Shown here: piece after piece, positions 30,245-39,644 of the stretch
Layout: each line of letters opens with the position of its first letter
How positions within the stretch are numbered: position 1 is the stretch's first letter
From: Bacteroidales bacterium UBA6346
GTDB taxonomy: Bacteria; Bacteroidota; Bacteroidia; Bacteroidales; UBA932
Assembly: GCA_002438905.1 (NCBI GenBank)
Contig: DJSA01000116.1
Coordinates: 1 to 41,312, forward strand
Direction of reading: 5' to 3'
Length of the DNA stretch: 41,312 nt
Position numbers and translations under genes: made by a program
Notes under the pieces: model-generated
The model's database searches: none
The model's input: only the letters and a program-made list of their open reading frames with translations
Told to the model about the DNA's origin: nothing

Positions 30245-31078
30245 ATGGATATCAAGGGGAAAATGACGGACGCCGCAGGGCACGGAGTGAAGATTATGGG
30301 CATCGTGAACATCACGCCGGACTCGTTCTATTCGGGGAGCAGGAATATGGACTCCGATGGCAACGTACTGATTGACAAGGCCGTAAAGAGAGCCGCCGAT
30401 ATGGTGGAGAAGGGCGCCGGGTATATAGACCTCGGCGCATGCTCTACCCGTCCGGGGTCCGAAAGCGTCGACACGGAGCAAGAGTGGAAAAGACTGCGGG
30501 CCGTGCTGAAGCCGATACGCGAGGTCGTGCCGCAGAGTGTGAAAATTTCGATAGACACGTTCCGCTGGGACATCATATCCAGGACACTCGACGAGATAGG
30601 AGAAGTGACGGTCAATGACATATCCGCCGGAGAGGATGACCCGTTGATGCTGCCTGGAGTTGCCGCCAACTCACTGGAATACATCGCTATGCACAAGAAA
30701 GGCATTCCTTCGGACATGCAGTCGAAGTGTGACTACGAAAGCGGAGTCACGGCTGCTGTGATGGATTATTTCAGGGAATTTTCTCAGAAAGCGGACAGCC
30801 TCGGCATCCGAGACTGGATTCTTGACCCGGGATTCGGATTCGCAAAGACGGTGGAGCAGAACTATGAACTTCTCGACAACCTCAGTGATTTCAAGTTCTT
30901 CGGAAAGCCTATTCTTGTCGGCATCTCACGCAAGAGCATGATATACAAACCACTCGGCCTCACCCCGGAAGCCCCCGAAGTCCTCGCCCGCACAACGGAA
31001 CTTCATCGCCGCGCCATCGCCTCCGGAGCATCAATACTCCGCGTCCACGATGTTCTCGACGCCGTCGATGTCAAATAA
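30245..31078 (+). CDS. folP: Dihydropteroate synthase
   Basis: A 277-aa TIM-barrel enzyme that joins p-aminobenzoate to dihydropterin pyrophosphate; the target of sulfonamides. Conserved elements in order: GIVNITPDSFYSGSR (residues 19-33), GAGYIDLGACSTRPGS (57-72), SIDTF, VNDISAG, ILDPGFGF(AKT), and GISRKSM toward the C-terminus. The frame opens further upstream through tmk, but the ATG at 30245 fits the family and the promoter. Its last codons form one arm of the large inverted repeat that follows. Confidence 0.96.
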   Translation: MDIKGKMTDAAGHGVKIMGIVNITPDSFYSGSRNMDSDGNVLIDKAVKRAADMVEKGAGYIDLGACSTRPGSESVDTEQEWKRLRAVLKPIREVVPQSVKISIDTFRWDIISRTLDEIGEVTVNDISAGEDDPLMLPGVAANSLEYIAMHKKGIPSDMQSKCDYESGVTAAVMDYFREFSQKADSLGIRDWILDPGFGFAKTVEQNYELLDNLSDFKFFGKPILVGISRKSMIYKPLGLTPEAPEVLARTTELHRRAIASGASILRVHDVLDAVDVK

Positions 31079-31187
31079 AGGCGAATTGCTTCGTTGCATG
31101 CGGGTTTTAAATCCTCACAACCACTCAGGTTGCTCCGGCTAAAAACCCGCAGTGCGCCTTGCACTTCATCCTTTATTTGACATCGAC
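31064..31187. repeat. 124-bp nested inverted repeat reusing the 3' end of folP
   Basis: The outer arms GTCGATGTCAAATAAAGG (31064-31081) and its exact complement (31170-31187) are 18 bp. Inner arms GCGGGTTTT/AAAACCCGC (31100-31108, 31142-31150) and a core CAACC/GGTTG hairpin (31118-31132) are nested inside. The left outer arm includes the folP stop codon. It lies between convergent folP and the ftsB-like gene and may end both transcripts, though it lacks a T tract. Confidence 0.85.
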
Positions 31188-31205
31188 AGTATAGGCTACT
31201 CTCGT

Positions 31206-31535
31206 TTATTTATCGCCAACTATATATACATCTTCACCGGGCGCTGAGAAATAGAATTTCTCACGCGCGAACTTCTCCAGAGAGTCCCTATTAGAGCGGA
31301 GTTCGTTGATGCGGCTGTCCATTTCGGCGGAACGCCGCTCGTAGTCGCGTATCTGACGCTCCATTGATGATATGTCCCTCTTTGCCCGTATCCACCCGAC
31401 GAAAGTGTTGCCTGGGCCGACAATCCACACAATCAGGAATATGCCCATAACAACAATGACCGTCCATGCGAATGAACGGTACGGACCCCTGAAGATGTCC
31501 CTGACTTTAGAAAAAAATGCCGTTTTCAATGTCAA
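31206..31535 (-). CDS. FtsB/DivIC-family cell-division protein
   Basis: A 109-aa bitopic protein: one transmembrane helix (about residues 22-42) followed by a coiled coil (about 50-92, SMERQIRDYERRSAEMDSRI) and the conserved C-terminal EKFYFSAPGEDVYIV segment. This is the Bacteroidota form of the septum-formation initiator family, partner of FtsL and the FtsQ-type protein in the divisome. There is no in-frame ATG before the helix; the start is a TTG at 31535 (or 31529). Transcription would begin at the box 31583-31590. Confidence 0.88.
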   Translation of the reverse strand: MTLKTAFFSKVRDIFRGPYRSFAWTVIVVMGIFLIVWIVGPGNTFVGWIRAKRDISSMERQIRDYERRSAEMDSRINELRSNRDSLEKFAREKFYFSAPGEDVYIVGDK

Positions 31536-31582
31536 ATGCGCTGTTTTTGTCGTTTTTGGCCGGACATTGCCGATAATCTGCG

Positions 31583-31600
31583 CAAAATTAACTATTTTTG
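31583..31600. promoter_or_regulatory. Adjacent divergent -7 boxes for the ftsB-like gene and the nucleotidyltransferase
   Basis: TAATTTTG on the minus strand (31583-31590) and TATTTTTG on the plus strand (31593-31600) both match TAnnTTTG and lie 2 bp apart, so the two promoters probably interfere. Neither has a clear -33 box at standard spacing. Confidence 0.5.
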
Positions 31601-31683
31601 TGAGATTTTATCGGGATTTGTCCGCACTTTTTTGCGATGGGCGGTCACTCTCCATACGGATACATAATAAATATAACATAATT

Positions 31684-32613
31684 ATGAAACCAACACTTCT
31701 TGTACTTGCTGCCGGAATGGGCAGCCGCTACGGCGGACTCAAACAGATGGACGGACTCGGCCCTAACGGCGAGACAATCATCGACTATTCAATCTACGAT
31801 GCCGTACAGGCCGGATTCGGAAAGGTCGTGTACATCGTCAGGGAATATTTCCTCGAAGACTTCAAGAAACACGTTGCGGAGAGATACAGCCATGTGAAAT
31901 GCCTCGATGGAACCCCGCTCCAGTTCGACTTCGTGATTCAGGAACTCAACAAGATCCCGGCAGGATTTACTCTCAACCCGGAGCGCGTAAAGCCATGGGG
32001 AACCAACCACGCCGTACTCATGGCAAAGGACGTCATCCACGAGCCGTTCGCGGTCATCAACGGAGACGACTACTATGGTAAGGAATCATTCAAAGTTCTT
32101 GCAGACTGGTTCAAAAAGCATGAAGGCTCAACCGGCAAATATGCTCTCGTAGGCTTCGAACTTGACAATACGCTTTCAGACTCGGGCACCGTTTCCCGCG
32201 GAATCGGAACAGCCGATGAGCACGGTCTTCTCACTCATGTCGAGGAACATCACAACGTAATCCGCCAGGCAGATGGCAAGATCCACGCTACGAACAGCGA
32301 GGGCGAGGACGTGATTCTCGCTGACAAGGCGCTCTGCTCCATGAACATGTGGGGATTCACACCGGACTATTTCGAAAAGAGCGAGAAGGTTTTTGTCGAC
32401 TTCCTCAAGGAGAACATCAACAATCTCAAGGCCGAATTCTACATCCCGAACGCCGTCGATGTCCTCATAAAGAAAGGAGAGGCGACCTGCGAGCTGATTT
32501 CTACACCATCACGCTGGTTCGGCGTCACCTATCAGGCTGACAGGCAGGGCGTTGTGGATAAGTTCAAGGAGTTTGCGGAGAAGGGAGTATATCCAACCCC
32601 GTTATACAAGTGA
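31684..32613 (+). CDS. Sugar-phosphate nucleotidyltransferase family protein
   Basis: A 309-aa GT-A-fold NTP transferase. The glycine-rich NTP-binding motif LAAGMGSRYGGLKQM (residues 8-22) has Arg15 and Lys20 in the expected places; NGDDYYG is the metal-binding Asp motif. It has no left-handed beta-helix domain, so it is not GlmU, and it is not a typical RmlA. It makes a nucleotide sugar from a sugar 1-phosphate; the sugar cannot be named. The ATG at 31684 is favoured over longer frames because the NTP motif must be near the N-terminus. Stop overlaps the next gene by one base. Confidence 0.87.
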   Translation: MKPTLLVLAAGMGSRYGGLKQMDGLGPNGETIIDYSIYDAVQAGFGKVVYIVREYFLEDFKKHVAERYSHVKCLDGTPLQFDFVIQELNKIPAGFTLNPERVKPWGTNHAVLMAKDVIHEPFAVINGDDYYGKESFKVLADWFKKHEGSTGKYALVGFELDNTLSDSGTVSRGIGTADEHGLLTHVEEHHNVIRQADGKIHATNSEGEDVILADKALCSMNMWGFTPDYFEKSEKVFVDFLKENINNLKAEFYIPNAVDVLIKKGEATCELISTPSRWFGVTYQADRQGVVDKFKEFAEKGVYPTPLYK

Positions 32614-33488
32614 TGAAGAAAAAGAACTTTGACCTTTTCGGGGCTTATGCGTTCTATGTGCCTGGAGGCACGGGAATATTCTGGCTCGTTGTGATGTTCA
32701 TGCTGGGAGCTATACTCGGCAACATCGTCACGATGGGCCTGACTTTCGGAGTGTCGGTGGACTTTGCGACGAAGTACGGGATGCTGATCTCCTACCCACT
32801 GATGTTCATTCCAGCAATGCTCTTCGCATCGGCGGCAAGCCGCAGGAATGTGATGTTTGAAGACGGCATTGCATTGGACAGCAGCAACTTCGGCAAATAT
32901 TCCGGCTGGTGCATCGCCCTCATTGTCTCGATCGCGACAGTGGCGGCGTCATTTATATCGGACATATCCAACGTAATTCTGCCGCAGATGCCGGAGACCC
33001 TCAAAAAGGTCTTTGAGCAAATGATGGGAGGACCGCTCTGGGCAACGCTGCTCTGCGTGTCAGTATTCGCGCCGTTCTTTGAGGAATGGCTGTGCAGGGG
33101 AATGATTCTCAGGGGGTTGCTCCAGAAGATGAAGCCTGGCTGGGCCATTGTGCTCTCGGCGCTTTTCTTCGCGATCATCCATATGAATCCATGGCAGGCA
33201 ATTCCGGCGTTTCTGCTCGGCTGTCTCTTCGGATATGCCTACTACAGAACCGGTTCGCTGAAGCTCACGATGCTCATGCACTGCGTCAACAACACCCTCG
33301 CAACTGTCTTGAGCCGCATCCCCGGGCTCGGAGAGGCGGAAAGTTTCATGGACGTGATGAGTCCGTGGGCATACTGGCTCGAGTATGCGGCGTGCGTCTG
33401 CATTATCGTAGCGGCGGTCGCGGCTATCAGCAGCATAAGGATAAAGGAGGGTGAAAAGTCAAACTGCGACAGGATAAAATTCGAATAG
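32613..33488 (+). CDS. CPBP-family intramembrane glutamic protease
   Basis: A 291-aa membrane protein of the CAAX-protease/bacteriocin-processing family (Abi). The three catalytic motifs are present: EEWLCR (Glu157-Glu158...Arg162), FFAIIH (His190) and HCVNN (His223-Asn227). Eight or so helices. The ATG shares its first base with the TGA of the nucleotidyltransferase gene; a GTG at 32610 is an alternative start. Substrate unknown. Cotranscription with the nucleotidyltransferase and probably pncB (27-bp gap) is likely. Confidence 0.9.
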   Translation: MKKKNFDLFGAYAFYVPGGTGIFWLVVMFMLGAILGNIVTMGLTFGVSVDFATKYGMLISYPLMFIPAMLFASAASRRNVMFEDGIALDSSNFGKYSGWCIALIVSIATVAASFISDISNVILPQMPETLKKVFEQMMGGPLWATLLCVSVFAPFFEEWLCRGMILRGLLQKMKPGWAIVLSALFFAIIHMNPWQAIPAFLLGCLFGYAYYRTGSLKLTMLMHCVNNTLATVLSRIPGLGEAESFMDVMSPWAYWLEYAACVCIIVAAVAAISSIRIKEGEKSNCDRIKFE

Positions 33489-33515
33489 AGAGCTGTCGTC
33501 ACGAACGATTTGATT

Positions 33516-35009
33516 ATGATTTTTTCAGACATAGCATACTGCTCGGACAAGTACCAGTACACGATGGGAAAGTCGTTCTTTGAAAGCGGCCGGAAAGACT
33601 CCATTGCCGTTTTCAACATGTTCTACAGAGTCGCTCCGGAAAACAACAACTGGGCAGTCGTGAGCGGAACCGAAGAGGTGGTAGAGATGATACTTTCGAT
33701 GGGCGACAAACCGGAGTCCTTCTTCGAGAAGTTCCTCCCTGGCGACGACTACGCCGAGTTCCGGAAATATCTTGCGGGGATGCGCTTCACGGGCAATGTC
33801 TATGCAATGAAGGAAGGCGAGATTGCCTTTCCTAATCAGCCGATTATCACCGTGGAGGCGCCTCTTATTGAGGCTCAGGTGCTTGAGACTCCGCTGCTGT
33901 GCATAATGAACCACCAGATGGCCGTGGCAACCAAGGCATCGAGAGTCTGCCGCAGCACCAACCGCCCTGTCAGCGAGTTCGGCTCAAGGCGGGCTCACGG
34001 GCCATGGGCGGCGACCTACGGGGCGAAGGCGGCAATCATAGCCGGATGCGCAGGAACGTCCAACATCCTCACTGGAGTCTATTTCGGCTGCGGTTCCACG
34101 GGAACGATGGCCCACAGTTACGTAACGACCTTTGGATGCTCCGTTCACGGGGAGTTCGATGCTTTCGACACCTACATAAAGACTCATCAGGGCGAGAACC
34201 TCATCCTACTGATCGACACCTACGACACGCTACACTGCGGCATCAAGAACGCCATCAAGGCCTTCCGCGCCAACGGAATCGATGACGGCTACCCTTTCGG
34301 CTACGGTGTTCGCCTCGACAGCGGCGACCTCGCCTACCTTTCGGTGGAATGCCGCCGCATACTCGACGACAACGGGCTCAAGGACTGCAAGATTTTCGCG
34401 ACGAACTCGCTTGACGAGTACCTCATCAGCGACCTTGAGAGGCAGGGCGCGGCAATAGACTGCTACGGAGTTGGCGACGCGATTGCAACGAGCAAGGCCA
34501 ATCCTTGCTTCGGCAATGTCTACAAGCTCGTGCAGATAGACGGGACTCCGGTGCTCAAGCGTTCTGAGGACAAGGCCAAGCTCATAAACCCGGGATTTCA
34601 GATAACCTACCGTCTCATGAAACACGATGAGGAGAAAGGCGATGTGTTCAAGGTTGACGTGACCTGCCTTCGCGGCGACAGCCTCAGCCAACAAATCGAG
34701 CGCGGCGAAGAGATCACGGTCTATGACGAATATGACCGCTACAAGTTCAAGACATTCCCTGCCGGCAGCTACACGGCCATCCCGCTTCAGATACCGGCAA
34801 TAGCCGAAGGGAAGAGGATTGCGCCGCACCGCAGCCTCGGTGAGAAGAGGGAATACTACAAATACACGCTGATGCACTTCAGCCCTTCGGAGCGGCGTCT
34901 GATAAATCCGCACTACTACAAGGTTGACATTTCCGACGACCTCAGCGCGAAGAAACTCGAAATCATCAACCGTCTCGTGAAGGAAATAAATGAGTTCCGT
35001 GAAATCTGA
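33516..35009 (+). CDS. pncB: Nicotinate phosphoribosyltransferase
   Basis: A 497-aa enzyme that converts nicotinate and PRPP (with ATP) to nicotinate mononucleotide, the Preiss-Handler entry step to NAD. Conserved features: SRRAHGPWAA (about residues 152-161), the GTMAHS segment with the His that is phosphorylated in this family, LLIDTYDT and VRLDSGDL. Length is long relative to the approximately 400-aa E. coli enzyme but normal for the other PncB subfamily. The ATG at 33516 is preferred to a TTG at 33510. It is followed by pncA, the gene for the preceding pathway step. Confidence 0.95.
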   Translation: MIFSDIAYCSDKYQYTMGKSFFESGRKDSIAVFNMFYRVAPENNNWAVVSGTEEVVEMILSMGDKPESFFEKFLPGDDYAEFRKYLAGMRFTGNVYAMKEGEIAFPNQPIITVEAPLIEAQVLETPLLCIMNHQMAVATKASRVCRSTNRPVSEFGSRRAHGPWAATYGAKAAIIAGCAGTSNILTGVYFGCGSTGTMAHSYVTTFGCSVHGEFDAFDTYIKTHQGENLILLIDTYDTLHCGIKNAIKAFRANGIDDGYPFGYGVRLDSGDLAYLSVECRRILDDNGLKDCKIFATNSLDEYLISDLERQGAAIDCYGVGDAIATSKANPCFGNVYKLVQIDGTPVLKRSEDKAKLINPGFQITYRLMKHDEEKGDVFKVDVTCLRGDSLSQQIERGEEITVYDEYDRYKFKTFPAGSYTAIPLQIPAIAEGKRIAPHRSLGEKREYYKYTLMHFSPSERRLINPHYYKVDISDDLSAKKLEIINRLVKEINEFREI

Positions 35010-35059
35010 CGGGCTCTTCCGGAGATAGGAGAATCGGGACGTATAATATTACTCAATAT

Positions 35060-35653
35060 ATGGAAAGGAATACGGCACTCGTCGTTGTTGACGAACTCTA
35101 CGATTTCATAGATGGCTCGCTTGCATGCATCAATGCGGACAACGCTGTGAAGGAGACGCTGCGTTTCATCGATGCAAACACAGGAGCGCAGGACGGAGAC
35201 AAAGATGTGGAAATCCTCGACACGTTCCCTGTTCTGTTCGTCCGCGACCACCATACGGCCGACCATAGTTCGTTCGTCGGATTCGGGGGAACATGGCCGG
35301 TTCACTGCGTTGCCGGGACGCATGGCGGAGAGATTCACAAGAGCCTGCAACCTTATGTTGTCGAGGAACTTACTTTCGACAAGGGCTGCGACAGAGCGTG
35401 CGAGCAGTATTCGGGATTCGATGGCAGGAACAGCGCGGGCCAGTCGCTCGGAGAGATTCTTGACCTGCTCGATGTCAAGGAGGTCTATGTCTGCGGAATC
35501 GCGACAGAGTTCTGTGTACGAAACACCTGCGAGGATCTGCTCAAGGCAGGGTTCAAGGTGAAACTGCTCACCAAGGCACTTGCATACGTCAGCGAAGAGG
35601 GGCATAGGAAGGCTCTTGAAGAGATGAAGGCAGAAGGTATTGAACTGATATAG
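35060..35653 (+). CDS. pncA: Nicotinamidase
   Basis: A 197-aa isochorismatase-fold hydrolase that deamidates nicotinamide to nicotinate for PncB. The catalytic triad is Asp11 (VVVDELYDF), Lys108 (FDKGCD) and Cys152 (GIATEFCVRNT). Metal ligands Asp63, His65 and His82 (RDHHTADHSSF, WPVHCVAGT) are in place. Complete and of normal length. The 50-bp gap after pncB suggests one transcript carrying two consecutive steps of NAD salvage. Confidence 0.94.
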   Translation: MERNTALVVVDELYDFIDGSLACINADNAVKETLRFIDANTGAQDGDKDVEILDTFPVLFVRDHHTADHSSFVGFGGTWPVHCVAGTHGGEIHKSLQPYVVEELTFDKGCDRACEQYSGFDGRNSAGQSLGEILDLLDVKEVYVCGIATEFCVRNTCEDLLKAGFKVKLLTKALAYVSEEGHRKALEEMKAEGIELI

Positions 35654-35716
35654 CGTTGCTGCGTTTCTGGACTGAGTGTGAATGGTTCAAGGTTGAACCG
35701 GTTGGATGGAATACAG

Positions 35717-38428
35717 ATGACAATACAGGGAATTAAGAAAATATGGCTGCCGCTTTTGGTCGTGGCGTTCGCGGGATTTCAGACATTCGGAATCGACGGG
35801 GGACGCAGCGTGCCGGTGCGCAGGACAGCGGATTCCCTCGAAAGTCTCCTTCCCTCAGATAGTTCAGTCGCTATTATTAAGGACAGCGTCACCACAACAG
35901 GAATCGACAGCCTCAGCCTTTTGACGGACAGCGTCAGGACATCCCGCTCGGACAGCATTTCAGGCAAGGCAGACAGTCTTGACACACCAACGGACAGCAC
36001 GGAAGAACTGCTCATAAACCCGGCCGACACCATCCGCATCCCCGACTCGCTTGAATTCAAGGATCCGTTCAAGTTCAAATACTACATCGCCCTGCGCGAC
36101 TCCGCCACACGCGCATACACACGCGACACGCTGCTCGCTGCCGGTGACACCCTCGAACTTGCCAGACTTGACTCGCTATATGTGAAGGACTCCACCGAAA
36201 TCGCGAAGATTGCCTTCGACAAATGGTACAGGGGGCTAAGCCGCAAGGAGCGCAAGAAATACGACTACGAGCAGAAACTCCCTGAACTGCTTCGCCGAAG
36301 CGACAGCATAATGCACCGTCAGGATAGCATCAAGGCCTACAAGGACAGCATCCGCGAGAACACCCCGCGCATCCTTGAGACCTTCGCGTTTCCGGACTCG
36401 CTTCAGTACAAGAGGATAGTCCTCTGGAACGTGGATCAGGACTTCCAGCAGTTCAAGTACATAAAGCAGGACACGACATTCAACTATTGGTTCAACGAGA
36501 TGCCGCAGCTGCGGGGCGACGTGAACATCACTTGGCAGGGCGTAAGCGGATCGGCAACACAGTACTACAATTACTTCCTTCGCGAGGAGGAAGACAACGC
36601 CATATTCTACACCCCTTACCGCGACTATAGTTACTCCGCGTCGACACTTCCGCAATACAACACGAAGACTCCATACACCGAGCTTGCCTATTGGGGAACC
36701 CTGTTCGCGAAAGACGAGAAGGAGGAGATGAACGTCAGGGTTTGGACCTCGCAGAACATACTTCCGCAACTCAACCTGACCCTCGGAATCTACAAGTTCG
36801 GAGGCAAGGGAATGCTCCAGAGAGAGGACGTGACCAACACCAACACCATAGTTGGTCTCAACTATCTGGGCAAGAAATATATGATGCACACGGGGTTCAT
36901 ACACAACAAGATAACGAAGAGCGAGAACGGAGGCGTCACAGATCTTTCGATGATACGCGACACCACCCTCGATGCCCGTGAACTTGCGGTTAACCTGCAC
37001 AACGCATCCAACGAGATAAAAAAGAACACTATTTTCCTCGACGAGACCTTCCGCATCCCGTTCAGTTTCATCAACAAGCTCAAGTCGAAGAAAGACAGCA
37101 CGTTCACATATTCCGCGGACACGCTCGACAAGAACATAACATCGGCCTACATAGGGCATAGCAGCACTCTGGACATATACTCGAAGAAATACACCGACGA
37201 AATAAATTCCTCGAATCCGGAGGCGTCACAGTTCTACAACAACGCATTCTACCTCAACCCGACGGCATCTGCGGACTCTCTGAGGACGCTACGTCTCGAC
37301 AACAAGGTGTTCATGAGACTCCAGCCGTGGGCGAGCGATGCGGTCCTATCGAAGATTGACGTTGGCATCGGTGATAAATTGGCATCGTACTACAGTTTCA
37401 ATCCGGACGTGTACCTTTCCGGAAAACTGAAGAACAAATATCTGAATTCGGTGTATGCCTATGCGGGGGCGAACGGAAAAATCAAGAGATACGTTGAATG
37501 GGATGCCACAGGGCGTTACACTTTTGCGGGATATGAGGTCAACGATTTCCGCGTTGATGCAAACATGAAGTTCAGTTTCTATCCGTTCAGGCGTGATAAA
37601 TACAGTCCTATCGATCTCAAGATCCATTTTGAGACCGGTCTCAAGGAGCCCGACTTCTACCAGCAGAATCTCCTGACGAACCATTTCAAATGGAGCAATA
37701 ACTTCAGCAAGGCTTCGACGACGAAGATTCTCGGTGAACTCGACATTCCGAAGTGGGAGATGACGGCTTCGTTCGGATATGCCCTGCTCGCGAACAATCT
37801 GTATTATGACAGTAAGGCCATCGTGCGGCAGAACGAAAAGGCGATGAGCGTTATGAGCGCATATCTGCAGAAGAACTTCACTTTCTGGAAGATACACCTC
37901 GACAATCGTGCCCTGTTCCAGCTTTCGTCAAACAACGAGGTGCTGCCGCTTCCGATGCTGTCACTGAATCTGAGGTGGTATCTGCAGTTCCCGGTTGTGA
38001 AGAACGTGATGGAGATGCAGATCGGGCTGAACACCTATTTCACGACAGCGTGGAATGCGCAGGGCTACAATCCTGTGCTCGGAGTGTGGTATAACCAGGC
38101 GGAACAGAAGTATGGCAATTGCCCTTATTATGACGCCTTTGTCAACATCCAATGGCTCAAGGCCTGCATTTTCGTGAAGGTCATGAACGCGGGACAGGGC
38201 TGGCCTATGGCGACCAACGACTATTTCACGGCCCACGGAAACATCTACACCCAGAGAGCCGTAAAAATCGGCATCTATTGGCCATTTTACATTTCATCAC
38301 ATAAAAACGGGAAGGCTCACGTCTCGGGAGGAGTTTCCGGTGCGGGAACGTCGACAGGTGGTGCGGCCGGAGGAATTACGGGAGGAGCTAGGAGCAACGG
38401 CAGAATGAGGAATGCAACACAGCGGTAA
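35717..38428 (+). CDS. Putative outer-membrane porin (Bacteroidota Porin_10-like)
   Basis: A 903-aa exported protein from the ATG at 35717 (an upstream GTG at 35678 is possible). A signal peptide-like N-terminus precedes a Ser/Asp-rich, low-complexity segment (about 50-110) and a region rich in DSxx repeats. From about residue 230 the sequence is a long series of amphipathic beta-strands (NITWQGVSGSATQYYNYFLRE, LNLRWYLQFPV and many alternating aromatic strands), as in the Bacteroidota putative porins. It ends in a Gly/Ser/Thr-rich tail after the last strand (IGIYWPFYISS), which is unusual. The next gene overlaps its end by 17 bp. Cargo unknown. Confidence 0.88.
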   Translation: MTIQGIKKIWLPLLVVAFAGFQTFGIDGGRSVPVRRTADSLESLLPSDSSVAIIKDSVTTTGIDSLSLLTDSVRTSRSDSISGKADSLDTPTDSTEELLINPADTIRIPDSLEFKDPFKFKYYIALRDSATRAYTRDTLLAAGDTLELARLDSLYVKDSTEIAKIAFDKWYRGLSRKERKKYDYEQKLPELLRRSDSIMHRQDSIKAYKDSIRENTPRILETFAFPDSLQYKRIVLWNVDQDFQQFKYIKQDTTFNYWFNEMPQLRGDVNITWQGVSGSATQYYNYFLREEEDNAIFYTPYRDYSYSASTLPQYNTKTPYTELAYWGTLFAKDEKEEMNVRVWTSQNILPQLNLTLGIYKFGGKGMLQREDVTNTNTIVGLNYLGKKYMMHTGFIHNKITKSENGGVTDLSMIRDTTLDARELAVNLHNASNEIKKNTIFLDETFRIPFSFINKLKSKKDSTFTYSADTLDKNITSAYIGHSSTLDIYSKKYTDEINSSNPEASQFYNNAFYLNPTASADSLRTLRLDNKVFMRLQPWASDAVLSKIDVGIGDKLASYYSFNPDVYLSGKLKNKYLNSVYAYAGANGKIKRYVEWDATGRYTFAGYEVNDFRVDANMKFSFYPFRRDKYSPIDLKIHFETGLKEPDFYQQNLLTNHFKWSNNFSKASTTKILGELDIPKWEMTASFGYALLANNLYYDSKAIVRQNEKAMSVMSAYLQKNFTFWKIHLDNRALFQLSSNNEVLPLPMLSLNLRWYLQFPVVKNVMEMQIGLNTYFTTAWNAQGYNPVLGVWYNQAEQKYGNCPYYDAFVNIQWLKACIFVKVMNAGQGWPMATNDYFTAHGNIYTQRAVKIGIYWPFYISSHKNGKAHVSGGVSGAGTSTGGAAGGITGGARSNGRMRNATQR

Positions 38429-39593
38429 CATCAGACAACGCCACAGGGAACTTTTCGATTTCCTTGCAGGACTTGCCGGTGCGGCTCTTGTCGCTGCGGG
38501 GGTGTGGTGCGCGATTTTTTATTCAAGCCGTCCGACGCCCAATCCGTTTGAGGGTCGGAAACTAGAGTGCGTGCTGGATTTCGGGCAGTACAAGATTGAG
38601 GGAAACCTCCTCTATGCTGGGCTGAGTTATGAGATGCTTGAGGATTTTGCCACTGAGAATGAATGCTCAGTCAACATTCGAGCATTCACCAAAAAGGAAA
38701 AAAGCCTGGACTCGCTCAGGAACGGGGCTGCGGACATTGTCGTACTGCCGAGGTTCGATTCGGTGCTGCATGCCAACCATGTCGACAGCGTTATTAAATC
38801 GCGCCCCATCAGCAGAGAACTATGCTGGGTAATGCGTAGGGAGGAACGGGCCGAGATGCGGCGGGTGAACTCATGGATCGAGGAATATACGGAGCGGGAC
38901 GAATTCGCGGAGATGCTGGAACGATTCCGCTTTATGCCGTCTTCCTACAGGCCCGACAAGGCTTTCGCAGAACGACAGCAGTTGAGCCCTTACGATGACA
39001 CAATACGCGCATGGGCGGACAGCATAGGCTGGGACTGGAGGATGCTTGCGGCGGTGATCTACACGGAGTCGAAGTTCGCGATTAATGTCACTTCACGTGC
39101 CGGTGCTCGGGGGCTTATGCAGATTATGCCGCTTACAGCGCGGGTCTACAACGTGCAGGACGTCCTCAACCCGGAGGAAAACATCCGTGCTGGGGCGAGT
39201 TATCTCGGACGCCTGGACCGTCTGTTCAGAAAGTATGCCTCCGGAGATGAGCGTCTGCGGTATGTGCTCGCGTCCTACAATGCCGGCGAGACACGTGTTC
39301 TTCGCTATCTCAACGGCACACCGGAGGACGAGATTTCCGACTCGGCGCTCAACGCGGACATTGACTCGGCTGCTGTGGAAGGGCTAAGGGAGGAAATCGA
39401 CTCCGCAGCCATTGCAGGAGGATCTCGAACACACATCGGCTCAAGCACGGCAGCCTCTGAGGGGGGAATCGGTGGAAGCCCTCAAACAGCGGGGCCAGAG
39501 TCGTCCGGTTCAAAAATCAGCAACTCAGTCACGGCCTACGTCGACAAGATCTTCGAGAACTACCGCAACTTCTGCCGCATCTGCGCGAAGTAA
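38412..39593 (+). CDS. MltF-like membrane-bound lytic transglycosylase
   Basis: A 393-aa protein. A single N-terminal anchor (residues 16-38) is followed by a solute-binding-like domain (about 50-140) and a SLT catalytic domain (about 195-300) with catalytic Glu219 (VIYTESKF), GARGLMQIMP (231-240), NIRAGASYL (257-265) and ASYNAG (287-292). It cleaves peptidoglycan strands with formation of 1,6-anhydromuramic ends. An approximately 70-residue low-complexity stretch (302-370) separates the SLT core from the last helix. The start overlaps the porin stop by 17 bp, so the two are coupled. Confidence 0.9.
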   Translation: MQHSGNIRQRHRELFDFLAGLAGAALVAAGVWCAIFYSSRPTPNPFEGRKLECVLDFGQYKIEGNLLYAGLSYEMLEDFATENECSVNIRAFTKKEKSLDSLRNGAADIVVLPRFDSVLHANHVDSVIKSRPISRELCWVMRREERAEMRRVNSWIEEYTERDEFAEMLERFRFMPSSYRPDKAFAERQQLSPYDDTIRAWADSIGWDWRMLAAVIYTESKFAINVTSRAGARGLMQIMPLTARVYNVQDVLNPEENIRAGASYLGRLDRLFRKYASGDERLRYVLASYNAGETRVLRYLNGTPEDEISDSALNADIDSAAVEGLREEIDSAAIAGGSRTHIGSSTAASEGGIGGSPQTAGPESSGSKISNSVTAYVDKIFENYRNFCRICAK

Positions 39594-39644
39594 TAAATTA
39601 AGATTTGTGCAGAATTTCCTGCGTAGAAAAGTCGCTGAAACCGC

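Noticed and set aside
36236..37159. Long open frame (307 aa) antisense to the porin gene
   Set aside because: It mirrors the codon pattern of the porin on the other strand, has no signal peptide or family match, and the porin reading frame is far better supported.
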